Under the pieces are notes generated by a model. The model was not told where the DNA came from. It did no database searches and was given only the letters and a program-made list of their open reading frames with translations. Below, in pieces: positions 1 through 8,491 of a stretch of 64,000 nt of DNA. Position 1 is the stretch's first letter. The number at the start of each line of letters is the position of its first letter. The position numbers were made by a program, and so were the translations under genes. Origin of the DNA: Nitrospiria bacterium. GTDB lineage: Bacteria; Nitrospirota; Nitrospiria; JACQBZ01. Where the stretch lies: positions 62,001 through 126,000 of the forward strand of contig DATIYJ010000011.1 of NCBI GenBank assembly GCA_035517655.1, written 5' to 3'.

Positions 1-741
1 GTCGGAAGTTCGGATGCGAAGCGATGGGTGCTGAATCGGATCCACCGCAGCCGGCTGGTCTACAAGCCCGGAACCCAGAGTCTCTACAGTGATCTGGGAT
101 TCATCCTTTTGGGTGAGGTGGTCGAACGGGCCGTCGGGCTGACCTTGGACCGTTTCTGTCGTGAGCACGTCTTCCGTCCGCTCGGTCTGAAACGGACCTT
201 CTTTATCAAGACCGGAACCCGCCGTTCCGGAAGGTTCGCGGCGACCGAGCAAAGCGATTGGCGGCGTCGTATCGTGATCGGTCAGGTGCATGACGACAAC
301 GCCTATGTGATGGGAGGAATCGCGGGGCACGCGGGGCTGTTCGGAACGGCGGCCGATCTGAATCGCTTCGCACAGGGAATGTTGGAAGCGTTGCGCGGTC
401 GCTGCAGTTTTGTCTCCCAGAAAACCGCGAAAAGTTTCGTGTCACGACAGACGACGCCGGGCTCAAGCTGGGCATTGGGCTGGGATACCCCATCGGAGTC
501 TTCCGGGACGCCGTCTTCCTCGGGCCGGTTCTTTTCCGCGCGTTCCTTTGGCCATCTCGGATATACGGGCACCTCGATCTGGATCGATCCGGAACAAGAC
601 TTGGTCGTTGTGTTGCTGACGAACCGGGTACATCCGACCAGCCGGAATATTAAAATCCGGAGGTTCCGCCCGATTATTCATGATCTCATTGTCCAGGAAA
701 TCGTTCCGGGGGGCCGACCATGGTCAAACCGAAGAGGCTAA
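1..741 (+). CDS. Serine hydrolase, beta-lactamase/PBP-like family (5' end outside window)
   Basis: The reading frame is open to the left window edge, so the N-terminus, including the expected SxxK nucleophile motif, lies outside. About 246 residues are visible. The YxN-type motif appears as YSD near visible residue 29. The block VHDDNAYVMGG followed by AGHAGLFGTA is characteristic of YbbE/AmpH-like members of PF00144. The third active-site element is GHLGYTG near visible residue 185, in the place of the KTG/HxG motif. The product is probably a periplasmic penicillin-binding-protein-like esterase or peptidase acting on peptidoglycan fragments. It overlaps the downstream LD-carboxypeptidase gene by 22 bp, which suggests coupled expression in a murein-recycling operon. 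The exact substrate cannot be told from sequence. Confidence 0.85.
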   Translation, partial: VGSSDAKRWVLNRIHRSRLVYKPGTQSLYSDLGFILLGEVVERAVGLTLDRFCREHVFRPLGLKRTFFIKTGTRRSGRFAATEQSDWRRRIVIGQVHDDNAYVMGGIAGHAGLFGTAADLNRFAQGMLEALRGRCSFVSQKTAKSFVSRQTTPGSSWALGWDTPSESSGTPSSSGRFFSARSFGHLGYTGTSIWIDPEQDLVVVLLTNRVHPTSRNIKIRRFRPIIHDLIVQEIVPGGRPWSNRRG

Positions 742-1637
742 AACCGGGCGACACGATCGGCGTCATTGCACCGGCCGGTTCGGTGGATCCCTCCGAATTG
801 GCGCAAGGAGCGGACCGTTTAAAGGAAATGGGATTTCATGTCGCATTGGGAGAAGCGGTTGCCAAACGGTCTCGTTATCTGGCCGGAACCGATCGCGAGC
901 GTGCGGACGATCTGAACCGGATGTTTTCGGATTCCAAGATAGCGGCCATTGTCTGCGCCCGCGGCGGTTACGGGACGGCGCGGATCATTCCCAATTTGGA
1001 TAGGGGCATGATCGCCTCCCACCCGAAGATTCTGGTCGGAAGCAGCGATGTCACCCTTTTGATCAATTATCTGCACCAGCAATTTGAATGGGTCACGTTC
1101 CACGGTCCGATGGTGGCGCCGAACTTCGGCAAGCTGCCGTCGAGGTTGACCGATACGTGGTTTCGGAAAATTTTAATGGGTAGTCACGGGGAAGGTCCGA
1201 TCCCGGTAGAGGGTGTGAAAAGTTTGAGGGGAGGACAGGGTCAAGGTCCGCTGGTGGGCGGTTGTCTCACCATGCTCTGCAGCGCGCTTGGGACCCCCTA
1301 CGAGATTCAGACCGACGGAGCCGTCCTTCTTTTGGAGGACATTGACGAAGCCCCTTATCGGATCGATCGGATGTTGAACCAGTTGAAGGCCGCGTCCAAG
1401 TTTCGCAATGTGAAAGGGATGATCTTCGGAAAAATGCCGGGATGCCAGCCGCCGACCCGTTCCGCTTACGTCCTGGAAGATGTCATCCGTGATCTGTTGG
1501 CCGATCAAGACTTTCCGATTCTGTACGGATTTCCGGCCGGCCACGGCGGGGATCAGGTGACGCTTCCCATCGGGATTCCGGTGCGAATCGATGGAGAAAC
1601 GGCCACGGTAACGCTTTTGGAATCGGCGGTTCAATAA
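720..1637 (+). CDS. ldcA: Muramoyltetrapeptide LD-carboxypeptidase (family S66)
   Basis: 305 residues, the normal family length. The enzyme removes the terminal D-Ala from murein tetrapeptides during cell-wall recycling. The N-terminal GVIAPAGSV strand and the nucleophile elbow GSSDVT (Ser109) are clear. Glu206 in LLEDIDE and His275 in PAGHGG complete a Ser-Glu-His triad with the same spacing as the S115/E217/H285 triad known in the Pseudomonas enzyme. No signal peptide is seen, so it is probably cytoplasmic. The ATG at 720 lies inside the end of the serine hydrolase gene, pointing to translational coupling. Confidence 0.93.
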   Translation: MVKPKRLKPGDTIGVIAPAGSVDPSELAQGADRLKEMGFHVALGEAVAKRSRYLAGTDRERADDLNRMFSDSKIAAIVCARGGYGTARIIPNLDRGMIASHPKILVGSSDVTLLINYLHQQFEWVTFHGPMVAPNFGKLPSRLTDTWFRKILMGSHGEGPIPVEGVKSLRGGQGQGPLVGGCLTMLCSALGTPYEIQTDGAVLLLEDIDEAPYRIDRMLNQLKAASKFRNVKGMIFGKMPGCQPPTRSAYVLEDVIRDLLADQDFPILYGFPAGHGGDQVTLPIGIPVRIDGETATVTLLESAVQ

Positions 1638-1684
1638 AATCAAACCGGAGTATTGACCTTGTATAACGTAACGGGGGGGGGACC

Positions 1685-2704
1685 ATGATTGCATCCGGCA
1701 GCCGTTTGATGCGATTGGGCCAGTTGGTGGATCTATTAATTGCGGTTTTGATCGTCTCGGGGTGCGCCGGATCGGGTGACATCCTTTCGGAGTCCCCATC
1801 GTCCGCTTCATTTACCGAACGCTTAAACGATGTTTATTTCCTCAATGCGAGTGAGGGTTGGATCGTCGGGAACGGCGGCACCCTTCTCCACACGCGAAAT
1901 GGAGGGGCCACATGGTTCTCTGAACAGAGTGGGACGACCCTGGACCTGAGGGCCATCGAGTTTTCGACCTCGAATGCGGGATGGGCGGTCGGGGACGGCG
2001 GCGTTGTTCTTCAGACCGCCAATTCCGGACTGAATTGGGTCCGACAGACCAGCGGCACGTCGAATCCGCTGAACAGCGTTTTCTTCCGGCCGAATGAAAC
2101 GATGGTCGGTTGGGCCGTGGGGGACAACGGAACGATCCTCCACACCGTCAACGGAGGATTTTCATGGATGACCCAGGTCGGAGCGGGAAACGGCCATCTT
2201 CACGACGTTTTTTTCAGGGACCCCGACACCGGTTGGATCGTCGGCGATCAAGGTTTGATTCTGCATACCACCACCGGCACGAGCGGGGCGCTCTGGTCCG
2301 CCCAACTCAGCGGCACATCCCGAAACCTGAACGCCATTTACTGGAACGGAAACACCGCCGGATGGGTCGTGGGGGAGGGCGGTGTTCTTCTCCAGAGCGC
2401 GAACGATGGTCTGACCTGGGTGCGCGGCCCCCAAACGGTCGCGACGGGCACCTTGACCGATATCCTGTTTTCGGGTTCGACGGTCGGCTGGATTTCAGGG
2501 GAGGGTGGAACCCTTCTTCAGACCACGGGCGGCGCGGCATCCAATGTTGGCACGTTTTGGATACCCCGGTCCACCGGTACGGACGCGACCCTGCGTGCGA
2601 TTTTTTTTATCAATGACAAGACCGGTTGGGCCGTGGGGGACAACGGAACGATTCTGTATTCCGTCGATGGAGGAAGCTTCTGGATCAAACAGTTTAAGCG
2701 ATAG
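1685..2704 (+). CDS. Ycf48-like/BNR seven-bladed beta-propeller lipoprotein
   Basis: 339 residues. A hydrophobic signal ends in the lipobox VSGC (Cys27), so the protein is probably an envelope lipoprotein. The rest is seven repeats of about 40-45 residues, each with a core like GWAVGDNGTILHT followed by NGG.TW, as in the photosystem II assembly factor Ycf48 and sialidase BNR blades. Nothing here is photosynthetic, so the function is unknown; a protein-binding or assembly scaffold is an inference. The ATG at 1685 follows a run of nine G (1673-1681) sitting where a Shine-Dalgarno would be. An alternative ATG is at 1709. The gene ends tail-to-tail with the next one, overlapping by 11 bp. Confidence 0.82.
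   Translation: MIASGSRLMRLGQLVDLLIAVLIVSGCAGSGDILSESPSSASFTERLNDVYFLNASEGWIVGNGGTLLHTRNGGATWFSEQSGTTLDLRAIEFSTSNAGWAVGDGGVVLQTANSGLNWVRQTSGTSNPLNSVFFRPNETMVGWAVGDNGTILHTVNGGFSWMTQVGAGNGHLHDVFFRDPDTGWIVGDQGLILHTTTGTSGALWSAQLSGTSRNLNAIYWNGNTAGWVVGEGGVLLQSANDGLTWVRGPQTVATGTLTDILFSGSTVGWISGEGGTLLQTTGGAASNVGTFWIPRSTGTDATLRAIFFINDKTGWAVGDNGTILYSVDGGSFWIKQFKR
2107..2136 (+). repeat. 30-bp direct repeat, copy 1 (within propeller gene)
   Basis: Thirty bases identical to 2623-2652, encoding the GWAVGDNGTI core of blades 3 and 7. It shows recent duplication or conversion between blades of the Ycf48-like gene. Confidence 0.9.
2623..2652 (+). repeat. 30-bp direct repeat, copy 2 (within propeller gene)
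   Basis: Second copy of the 30-bp stretch at 2107-2136, in the last blade of the propeller gene. The two copies are 516 bp apart. Confidence 0.9.
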
Positions 2705-5528
2705 GCGGAGGGGGAGGCGAAGCATCGGCGGCCCTTGTCGCCGTTTCGTACGCCTCCTCGAGGATCTGGGCTATATGCTTTACGGGGATCCCGTTTTGCG
2801 TTCCGGTTTTTAATTGGATCATGCAGGCAGGGCAACTGGTGGCGATCACGTCCGCCCCGGACTCGGTGATCGCCCGTTGCTTACGCTCGAAGATCCGCCG
2901 GGACTGCGCATCGTTTTTGATGATAAAGGTTCCCGCCCCGCCCGCGCAGCGGTCGGCGTCCCGCATCTCGATAAACCGCATGCCGGAAAATCGGCGGAGC
3001 AACTCCCTCGGTTCTTTGGTGACCCCGGCCGCGCGTAGATGGCAGGAGGAGTGATAGGTGACCGTCTTTGGGATAACGTCCGTCTCGGCGACGGGTAAAT
3101 CGATTCCTGACTGCACCAGGTATTCCGTGATATGCTTCACCCGTCCGGCCAGATCAGTCGCCTGGTTTCGTTCCTGTTCGTTCGAGAAAAGTCGCCCGTA
3201 ATCCTTCAACATGAAGGTGCAGGAGGCGCATCCTGTCACGACTGTTTCAAACCGGCGCAAGGACTCGATATTAAACCGCGCGTATTCCCGGACCCGATCC
3301 CGATGACCGTAGGTCTCGATCGGCGTTCCGGAGCATCGCTGCCGGGGAAGCACAAGGCTTGTCCCCTGCCGTTGAAGAAGACGGATCACGGCGTCCCCAA
3401 CGCCGTCCCGGAAATAGTTGGCCGCGCAGCCGTGGAAATAGGCCAGCGTTCCATTGCTCCCCGCGTCATCCGTCAAGGAGGCAAAACGTTGGCGTAGTGT
3501 CCGTGTGGCCAGCCGGGGCAGGATGATATGGCGGGAAAAGCGTGCGGTCGGTGAAAGTCCTTTTAAGACCGGCCGGGTGAGATAATCCAGAACCGATCGC
3601 CCGATGGAATTATCCCAGACCGCTTGAGTCAGCCCCGCCAGCTTCAGCAAGGATTCAAACAGCAGGGGTCGCGTTTGAAGACCGAAAATAAAACCGGTCA
3701 ACCGGTTCGGGTGTTCCGCGCGTTTTTCAAGAACGTATTTTGAGACATCGATGCCCGCGGGGCAGACGGCGTAGCAGGATTTGCAGTTGACACAGGCCTC
3801 GACGGTGCGGGAAGCCTTTTCATAGGAATAGTCGGGCGCGGTGAGGATGTGGAACCAGCCGCGGGCCCCGTTCGATTCTTCCTGTGTGACGTCGTAGACC
3901 GGGCAGACGGTGTTGCATTTGCCGCAGGTGGCACAGGGTTTCGTTAACCGTTCAACGTCCAGATGGCTCGTGAACGGCACATCGGTGAGTTTGACCCCCG
4001 GATTGAGGATTCGGTCCGGATCGAAAAGTTGCTTGACCTGAGTGAAGAGGGCATAGACTTCTTCCCCGTACAGTTCGCGCAGGAACTCGCCCCGGACCCG
4101 CCCGTCCCCGTGCTCTCCGCATAGCGATCCGCCAAATTGATGGATGACGATGGAATGAATCTCTTTCGAGATGGTTGCCATCCGCTGTATGTCTTCCGAA
4201 TTTTTCAGGTCCATCAGCGGATTGATGTGGGCGTTGCCGTCGCCGATGTGGCCGTAGATCGCCACGGGGATACTCATCTCTTTGAAATAGTGATCCAGGT
4301 AGGCGATCAGTTCCGGGAGCCGTGCGGCCGGGACCACGACGTCGTCCACGAAATTGATCGGTTTTTTTTTGGCGTCGTACCGGTAAAGGGTCGGGTAGAT
4401 CGCTTTGCGGACCCGCCAAAGCGCCTCTTGTCGTTCCTGCCCATCGGGTTCGTCGCTTCGGGCGACCTCCACCGGCCGGCTGAGCCGATAGGTCTTTGTC
4501 GCTTCACGGATGAGATGAATTTTTTGCTCGATCGGTTCTTCGTCGATCTCAACCAGGAGCATGGCTGCGGCTTCGGGCGGGATGCCGAAACGGCCCCGGC
4601 CGATCAAGTCGAGCGAACTGGCATCCATCAATTCCATCGCGCTGGGATGAAGGGGAAGAAGGTCATTGACCGCATGGCCGACCTCCTCCAGACGGTTGAA
4701 GTAGACCAGCGCCGTCGCGGTCCGGGCCGGACGGTCCCTCAACCGCAGCCGAGCTTCTGTGGTGAAACCCAATGTTCCTTCGCTTCCGATAAAGAGTTTT
4801 GTGAGATCGAAGAGACCTTGTTCCAGATGGTCGACCATGTCAAAAAGATTGTAACCGCTGCTGTTCTTGCTCACGCCGATCCGATGCCTCCGGATCAAGG
4901 ATCGGTTGGATTGTAATAAGGCGTAGAGTTCGCGAAGACGGGTCTCTTGATCGATCAGCCGTTCGAATTCGGGACGACCCAATGGATAGGGACGGGCCGC
5001 AAGGGCTCGCCCATCGGACAGAATCGCGCGGAGTTCAAGGACGTTGTCCTTCGTGGCTCCGTACTTGAGGGTGTGAGGGCCCGCCGAGTTGTTGCCCAAC
5101 ATTCCCCCGATCTTGCAAACTTCGCCACTGGAAGGGTCAGGTGCGAAGAAAAGACCGTGGCGTTCCAGATCCCGGTTCAACTCGCCGTAGATCTTTCCGG
5201 GTTGAACCCGGACCCATTTTTCTTCGCGATTCAATTCAAGGATGCGGTTCAGTCGAGAAAATTCGAGAATGATCCCTTCTCCGATGGCGTTGCCGGTTAG
5301 ATTGGATCCGCCGCACCGCGCCGTGAGGGGAATCCGGCGTCGTCGGGCATATTCGATCACCTTCAGGAGGTCGGTTTCCTGTTCGATCAGCACAACGGCC
5401 TGCGGGTCGATCCGGTAGATGCTGGCGTCAATCGCGTAAGCGGTCCGTGCGGCATAGTCGGACAGAACCTTTGACTCTCCGAGAAGATGAACCAGGTCTG
5501 AAACGAGGGAGGAGACCGAAGCGGTCAT
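2694..5528 (-). CDS. FAD-linked dehydrogenase fused to Fe-S/CCG-domain subunit (GlcD-GlcF/YdiJ type)
   Basis: 944 residues. An FAD-binding (PCMH-type) domain spans roughly 40-215, with GGSNLTGNA and NNSAGPHTLKYGATKDN motifs. An FAD-oxidase C-terminal domain follows, with GHIGDGNAH (426-434) and GEHGDGR (471-477). Two 4Fe-4S cysteine clusters lie at 532-542 and 579-589. The C-terminal half has two CCG-type modules; both read RC instead of CC (RCSGTP at 731, RCAGGAG at 860). This architecture oxidises D-2-hydroxy acids such as D-lactate, glycolate or D-2-hydroxyglutarate and passes electrons through Fe-S clusters to a quinone or other carrier; which substrate is used is not decidable here. A strong promoter sits immediately upstream and the transcript may be leaderless. 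Confidence 0.9.
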   Translation of the reverse strand: MTASVSSLVSDLVHLLGESKVLSDYAARTAYAIDASIYRIDPQAVVLIEQETDLLKVIEYARRRRIPLTARCGGSNLTGNAIGEGIILEFSRLNRILELNREEKWVRVQPGKIYGELNRDLERHGLFFAPDPSSGEVCKIGGMLGNNSAGPHTLKYGATKDNVLELRAILSDGRALAARPYPLGRPEFERLIDQETRLRELYALLQSNRSLIRRHRIGVSKNSSGYNLFDMVDHLEQGLFDLTKLFIGSEGTLGFTTEARLRLRDRPARTATALVYFNRLEEVGHAVNDLLPLHPSAMELMDASSLDLIGRGRFGIPPEAAAMLLVEIDEEPIEQKIHLIREATKTYRLSRPVEVARSDEPDGQERQEALWRVRKAIYPTLYRYDAKKKPINFVDDVVVPAARLPELIAYLDHYFKEMSIPVAIYGHIGDGNAHINPLMDLKNSEDIQRMATISKEIHSIVIHQFGGSLCGEHGDGRVRGEFLRELYGEEVYALFTQVKQLFDPDRILNPGVKLTDVPFTSHLDVERLTKPCATCGKCNTVCPVYDVTQEESNGARGWFHILTAPDYSYEKASRTVEACVNCKSCYAVCPAGIDVSKYVLEKRAEHPNRLTGFIFGLQTRPLLFESLLKLAGLTQAVWDNSIGRSVLDYLTRPVLKGLSPTARFSRHIILPRLATRTLRQRFASLTDDAGSNGTLAYFHGCAANYFRDGVGDAVIRLLQRQGTSLVLPRQRCSGTPIETYGHRDRVREYARFNIESLRRFETVVTGCASCTFMLKDYGRLFSNEQERNQATDLAGRVKHITEYLVQSGIDLPVAETDVIPKTVTYHSSCHLRAAGVTKEPRELLRRFSGMRFIEMRDADRCAGGAGTFIIKNDAQSRRIFERKQRAITESGADVIATSCPACMIQLKTGTQNGIPVKHIAQILEEAYETATRAADASPPPPPIA

Positions 5529-5534
5529 GACTAC

Positions 5535-5563
5535 ATTATAACAAGCCCGACGCGGGTGCGCAA
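5535..5563 (-). promoter_or_regulatory. Sigma-70-type promoter for the FAD/Fe-S dehydrogenase
   Basis: Reading the minus strand, -35 TTGCGC (5558-5563), a 17-bp spacer and a perfect -10 TATAAT (5535-5540). The -10 ends only 6 nt before the ATG, so the predicted transcription start falls on or next to the A of the start codon (5528). Confidence 0.6.
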
Positions 5564-5609
5564 TGCGCAGGTTGCTGAAAAATGAGTGATCGGTCGGTAA
5601 ACAGGCCCT

Positions 5610-6392
5610 CTACTTTAAGCGGGCGGCTCCGGCCGCCTCGATTACCAGCGTGGCGTACTGTGCGAAGATCATGAGAAGTTTGAGGTCGTATTCCGTAAAG
5701 TGCCGTTTTGTGGGGTCGGTGATGGAATAGTTGATGACCCCGATGATTTTGTTCCGACTGCGTAGCGGAGCGCAGATTCCGGAGCGCAATTCGGTCGCTT
5801 TGACCTCGAAGTTCTTAAACTGGTCCGGATTGATCTTGGAGGGCAGGAGCAAAGCCTCTCCGGTTTGGACGACGTACCCCGCGCATCCCTCGCCGATTTT
5901 GGGACGGCTCTGGGCCAGGACTTCCGGTTTGATGCCCACGGACGAGGCGATGACAAGCCTTTGGTTTGCCTCATCAACCAGTTGAATGGAACCGCGATCG
6001 GCCATAAAAAGCTCCATGGCGGCCTTCAGGATCGTGTCGAGAGCTTTTTCGGGTTGTGTTTCCATTCCGATGGCCGCCATCGCTTTCTGCAGCACCGTCA
6101 ATTCCTTGAGCCGCACCTGCAGTGCCGAGATTTTGATTTGTTCCTCAAGCACTCTAAATTGTTCCTCCCGCAGTTGTTTCTGGATCTTTTGAAGTTTGAA
6201 TTCATTGTCTATGATGTAAGCGCAGAAGAGCAGAAAAAAAACGCCCAGGAAGATGATGATGATCGGGGGTTGTTCTGTTACAAGGCTGAAAACGATGACG
6301 GTTCCGGCCGAGGATAGCAGGAGGAAGAAGGAGATGGCCCAGAGCTCCCATCGCTTCTTTTCAACCGGGGTCATCTTTTTGGTTGGGCTCAT
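5610..6392 (-). CDS. Membrane-anchored GAF-domain protein
   Basis: 260 residues. Two hydrophobic segments at about 17-37 and 43-62 form a membrane hairpin. A coiled-coil region follows (about 64-105), and then one GAF domain (about 106-255) with SGICAPL and KIIGVINY core strands. There is no kinase, cyclase or phosphodiesterase output domain, so the protein either signals through a partner or is a stand-alone sensor. The ligand is unknown. It is 67 bp downstream of the 103-aa gene on the same strand, probably in the same transcript from the promoter at 6796-6824. Confidence 0.8.
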   Translation of the reverse strand: MSPTKKMTPVEKKRWELWAISFFLLLSSAGTVIVFSLVTEQPPIIIIFLGVFFLLFCAYIIDNEFKLQKIQKQLREEQFRVLEEQIKISALQVRLKELTVLQKAMAAIGMETQPEKALDTILKAAMELFMADRGSIQLVDEANQRLVIASSVGIKPEVLAQSRPKIGEGCAGYVVQTGEALLLPSKINPDQFKNFEVKATELRSGICAPLRSRNKIIGVINYSITDPTKRHFTEYDLKLLMIFAQYATLVIEAAGAARLK

Positions 6393-6459
6393 AAGATGGA
6401 CCTGAACAATCTCTCCCTGCGCGCCGCGAACCTGGTGACGAAACCAACGTCCGCCGATG

Positions 6460-6771
6460 TCAGGCGCGACCGGCTTTGTTCAACGCCCTTTCGGGATAAC
6501 TCACCCAAGGTTCTCGCTCTGCGAGATAGCGGGGACCCCGGAAATTCAAACGGGTGCGAAGGTTGGAGAAGCCGGACCGTTGTAATTGAGAAACGAAACT
6601 GCGAAGCGCGTCGTCGACGGTCCGGAACGCCTCCGTCTCAAACGTCAGTCCCTCATAATGAAAGACGGCCTTGTACCCTTTGTCGATTCGCTGAATATCC
6701 ACCAACCGATTGAAGACCCGTTGTCGCTCGTCTTGTCCTTCGATTTGGTGTCGTTCGGTAATGCGCTGCAT
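6460..6771 (-). CDS. Small hypothetical protein, 103 aa
   Basis: I do not recognise the family. The protein is soluble, charged, without a signal peptide or membrane segment. It is supported as a real gene by a near-consensus promoter 25 nt upstream, a GAGGGG ribosome-binding site before the ATG at 6771, and co-orientation with the GAF gene. The central part (VFHYEGLTFETEAFRTVDDAL, about residues 36-56) looks like a beta-beta-alpha unit. No function is proposed. Confidence 0.65.
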   Translation of the reverse strand: MQRITERHQIEGQDERQRVFNRLVDIQRIDKGYKAVFHYEGLTFETEAFRTVDDALRSFVSQLQRSGFSNLRTRLNFRGPRYLAEREPWVSYPERALNKAGRA

Positions 6772-6795
6772 CCACCCCTCTCCAGGATGGCGCTG

Positions 6796-6824
6796 ATTAT
6801 AGCGACTTCAACCTGAGCAATCAA
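6796..6824 (-). promoter_or_regulatory. Sigma-70-type promoter for the 103-aa gene and GAF gene
   Basis: Minus strand: -35 TTGATT (6819-6824), 17-bp spacer, perfect -10 TATAAT (6796-6801). The predicted start is about 18 nt upstream of the ATG at 6771. Confidence 0.65.
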
Positions 6825-6900
6825 TAACTTTTTTGCATGGCGATGGGCTTAACGGGTTTCGATTCGCCTGCATGAAACCGGATAGGGATGTCGCAGTCGT

Positions 6901-6929
6901 TTGACAATCCATCCCTTGTTTCTTATAAT
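6901..6929 (+). promoter_or_regulatory. Full-consensus sigma-70 promoter for pgsA
   Basis: -35 TTGACA (6901-6906), 17-bp spacer, -10 TATAAT (6924-6929): identical to the textbook consensus at all 12 positions. The predicted transcription start is near 6936, so pgsA cannot start upstream of it; the ATG at 6964 gives a leader of about 28 nt. Confidence 0.85.
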
Positions 6930-6963
6930 CCATAAAGCTTTCTGTGACCCATGGCCGTTGAGG

Positions 6964-7500
6964 ATGAACTTACCCAATTTACTCACGATCCTTCGCATTC
7001 TGTTGATACCGGTTTTCATTAATTTGTTGATCTACAGATACCATGCATGGGCCCTGGCTGTTTTTCTTTTTGCCAGCTTGACGGACAGTCTGGATGGTCT
7101 GATCGCGAGGCTCGCAAATCAGAGAACGCGACTGGGGACCTATCTTGATCCCATGGCGGATAAGTTGCTCCTAACAGCCTCCTTTCTGACCCTCGCAATC
7201 CTGCAGATTATTCCGGTGTGGAGTGCCGTGATCGTCGTCAGTCGTGACATGATTTTGATCTTAGGCGCCTTGATTCTCCACCTGACCCAGGCTCGTCTGG
7301 AAATCTCACCTACGTTTCTTGGAAAAAGCACAACGGCGCTTCAGTTGGCCTATGTCACTTTGGTTTTATTTGTTGCGGTGGTTCGGGGCAACACAGTTGG
7401 TTTATTTCCAGTCCTAGTGGCAACGGTGGCGTTGACGATTCTCTCCGGTCTTCATTATATCTATCGGGGAGTGCGTCATTTGAATTCTGAACACGTTTAG
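6964..7500 (+). CDS. pgsA: CDP-diacylglycerol-glycerol-3-phosphate 3-phosphatidyltransferase
   Basis: 178 residues from the ATG at 6964. It makes phosphatidylglycerol phosphate, the committed step to acidic phospholipids, in the inner membrane. The CDP-alcohol phosphotransferase signature D-G-x2-A-R-x8-G-x3-D-x3-D is complete at residues 44-66 (DGLIAR, then GTYLDPMAD). Several hydrophobic segments match the six-helix fold. A longer reading frame opens at a TTG at 6901, but that codon is part of the -35 element and lies upstream of the likely transcript start, so the shorter start is preferred. The N-terminal MNLPNLLTILRILLIP is typical of PgsA. Confidence 0.93.
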   Translation: MNLPNLLTILRILLIPVFINLLIYRYHAWALAVFLFASLTDSLDGLIARLANQRTRLGTYLDPMADKLLLTASFLTLAILQIIPVWSAVIVVSRDMILILGALILHLTQARLEISPTFLGKSTTALQLAYVTLVLFVAVVRGNTVGLFPVLVATVALTILSGLHYIYRGVRHLNSEHV

Positions 7501-7548
7501 TGAGTGCTTTAACGGCAGCCGGGTAGTCCATCTAAAATAGGCCAATTG

Positions 7549-8403
7549 ATGAACAATCGAACCCGATGGTTTGGCATCATCGGGTATCCCATACGTCATT
7601 CCCTTTCCCCATTGATGCATAATGCCGCTTTCGAGGCGCTGGGCCTTGATTACTGCTACATTCCCTTGACGGTTGAACCCCCTCGGGTGCGATCCGCGGT
7701 AAAAGCGTTGCGATGGCTGCAGTTCCGAGGTTTCAACGTGACGATTCCCCACAAGCAACGGATTATGGCCTATCTGGATCGGTTGACCCCGGAGGCCAAG
7801 CTCATTGGAGCGGTGAACACCGTTGATATTCACCAAGGTAGATTGATCGGTCACAATACGGACGGTCGGGGATTCCTTAGATCCGTCATGGAAGTGACCG
7901 GTCAAACGGTAACAGACAAGCGCGTTTTGCTTTTAGGAGCGGGAGGGGCGGCGCGGGCGGTTGCGTTTCAATTGATCCTTGAAAACGTGGCAACAATGTT
8001 CATCTCAAATCGATCATCGGCGAGGGCCCATGGGCTGGCCCGTGATCTAGGGCGATCGCCGAACCGGTGTTTCCTTTCTGTCCTTCCCTGGACTGAAAAG
8101 GCTCTTAAAAAAGCCGTTCAAGAGACCGATATCATTATTAATGCCACATCGGTGGGAATGAATCCGTCTGATCCCCCCCTTCTTGCGTCTGATGTTTTGA
8201 AATCGCGTCATATTGTTTGTGATCTTGTTTATAAACCGGCAACGACGGGTCTGCTTCGGCAGGCACAAGCGGCCGGGGCCACGGTGATCACGGGACTTGG
8301 GATGCTGGTTCATCAAGGGGCGCTTTCCTTTGAAATCTGGACCGGTCAACGACCTCCGGTGGATGTCATGCGGGAGGCCGTTGGGCGGGCTATCATGGGA
8401 TAG
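7549..8403 (+). CDS. aroE: Shikimate dehydrogenase (NADP+)
   Basis: 284 residues from ATG 7549 (a TTG one codon earlier is less likely). It reduces 3-dehydroshikimate to shikimate in aromatic amino-acid synthesis. The substrate-binding SLSPLMHNAAF, the catalytic Lys69 in NVTIPHK, Asn90 and Asp105 in GAVNTVD...GHNTDG, the NADP-binding GAGGAARA and the NATSVGM loop are all present. It lies 48 bp after pgsA on the same strand and probably shares its transcript. Confidence 0.95.
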   Translation: MNNRTRWFGIIGYPIRHSLSPLMHNAAFEALGLDYCYIPLTVEPPRVRSAVKALRWLQFRGFNVTIPHKQRIMAYLDRLTPEAKLIGAVNTVDIHQGRLIGHNTDGRGFLRSVMEVTGQTVTDKRVLLLGAGGAARAVAFQLILENVATMFISNRSSARAHGLARDLGRSPNRCFLSVLPWTEKALKKAVQETDIIINATSVGMNPSDPPLLASDVLKSRHIVCDLVYKPATTGLLRQAQAAGATVITGLGMLVHQGALSFEIWTGQRPPVDVMREAVGRAIMG

Positions 8404-8419
8404 GAGTCGGGAGACGACA

Positions 8420-8448
8420 TTGACAATTTGAAAACCATCCAGTAAACT
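8420..8448 (+). promoter_or_regulatory. Probable sigma-70 promoter for the pilBTCSR cluster
   Basis: -35 TTGACA (8420-8425), 17-bp spacer, -10 TAAACT (8443-8448, 4 of 6). It lies between aroE and pilB, with a predicted start near 8455. Confidence 0.55.
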
Positions 8449-8491
8449 GAAAAAGCAGGGGTTTCGTTCGTCCGAATTAGAGGTGACAACC

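Noticed and set aside
1673-1681. G-tracts (nine G before the propeller gene; eight G in pilS at 13314-13321, in gspD at 36953-36960, nine G in ispE at 16295-16303) as phase-variation switches
   Set aside because: The tracts also occur in the essential ispE gene and encode conserved glycines, so they look like base-composition effects rather than selected switches.
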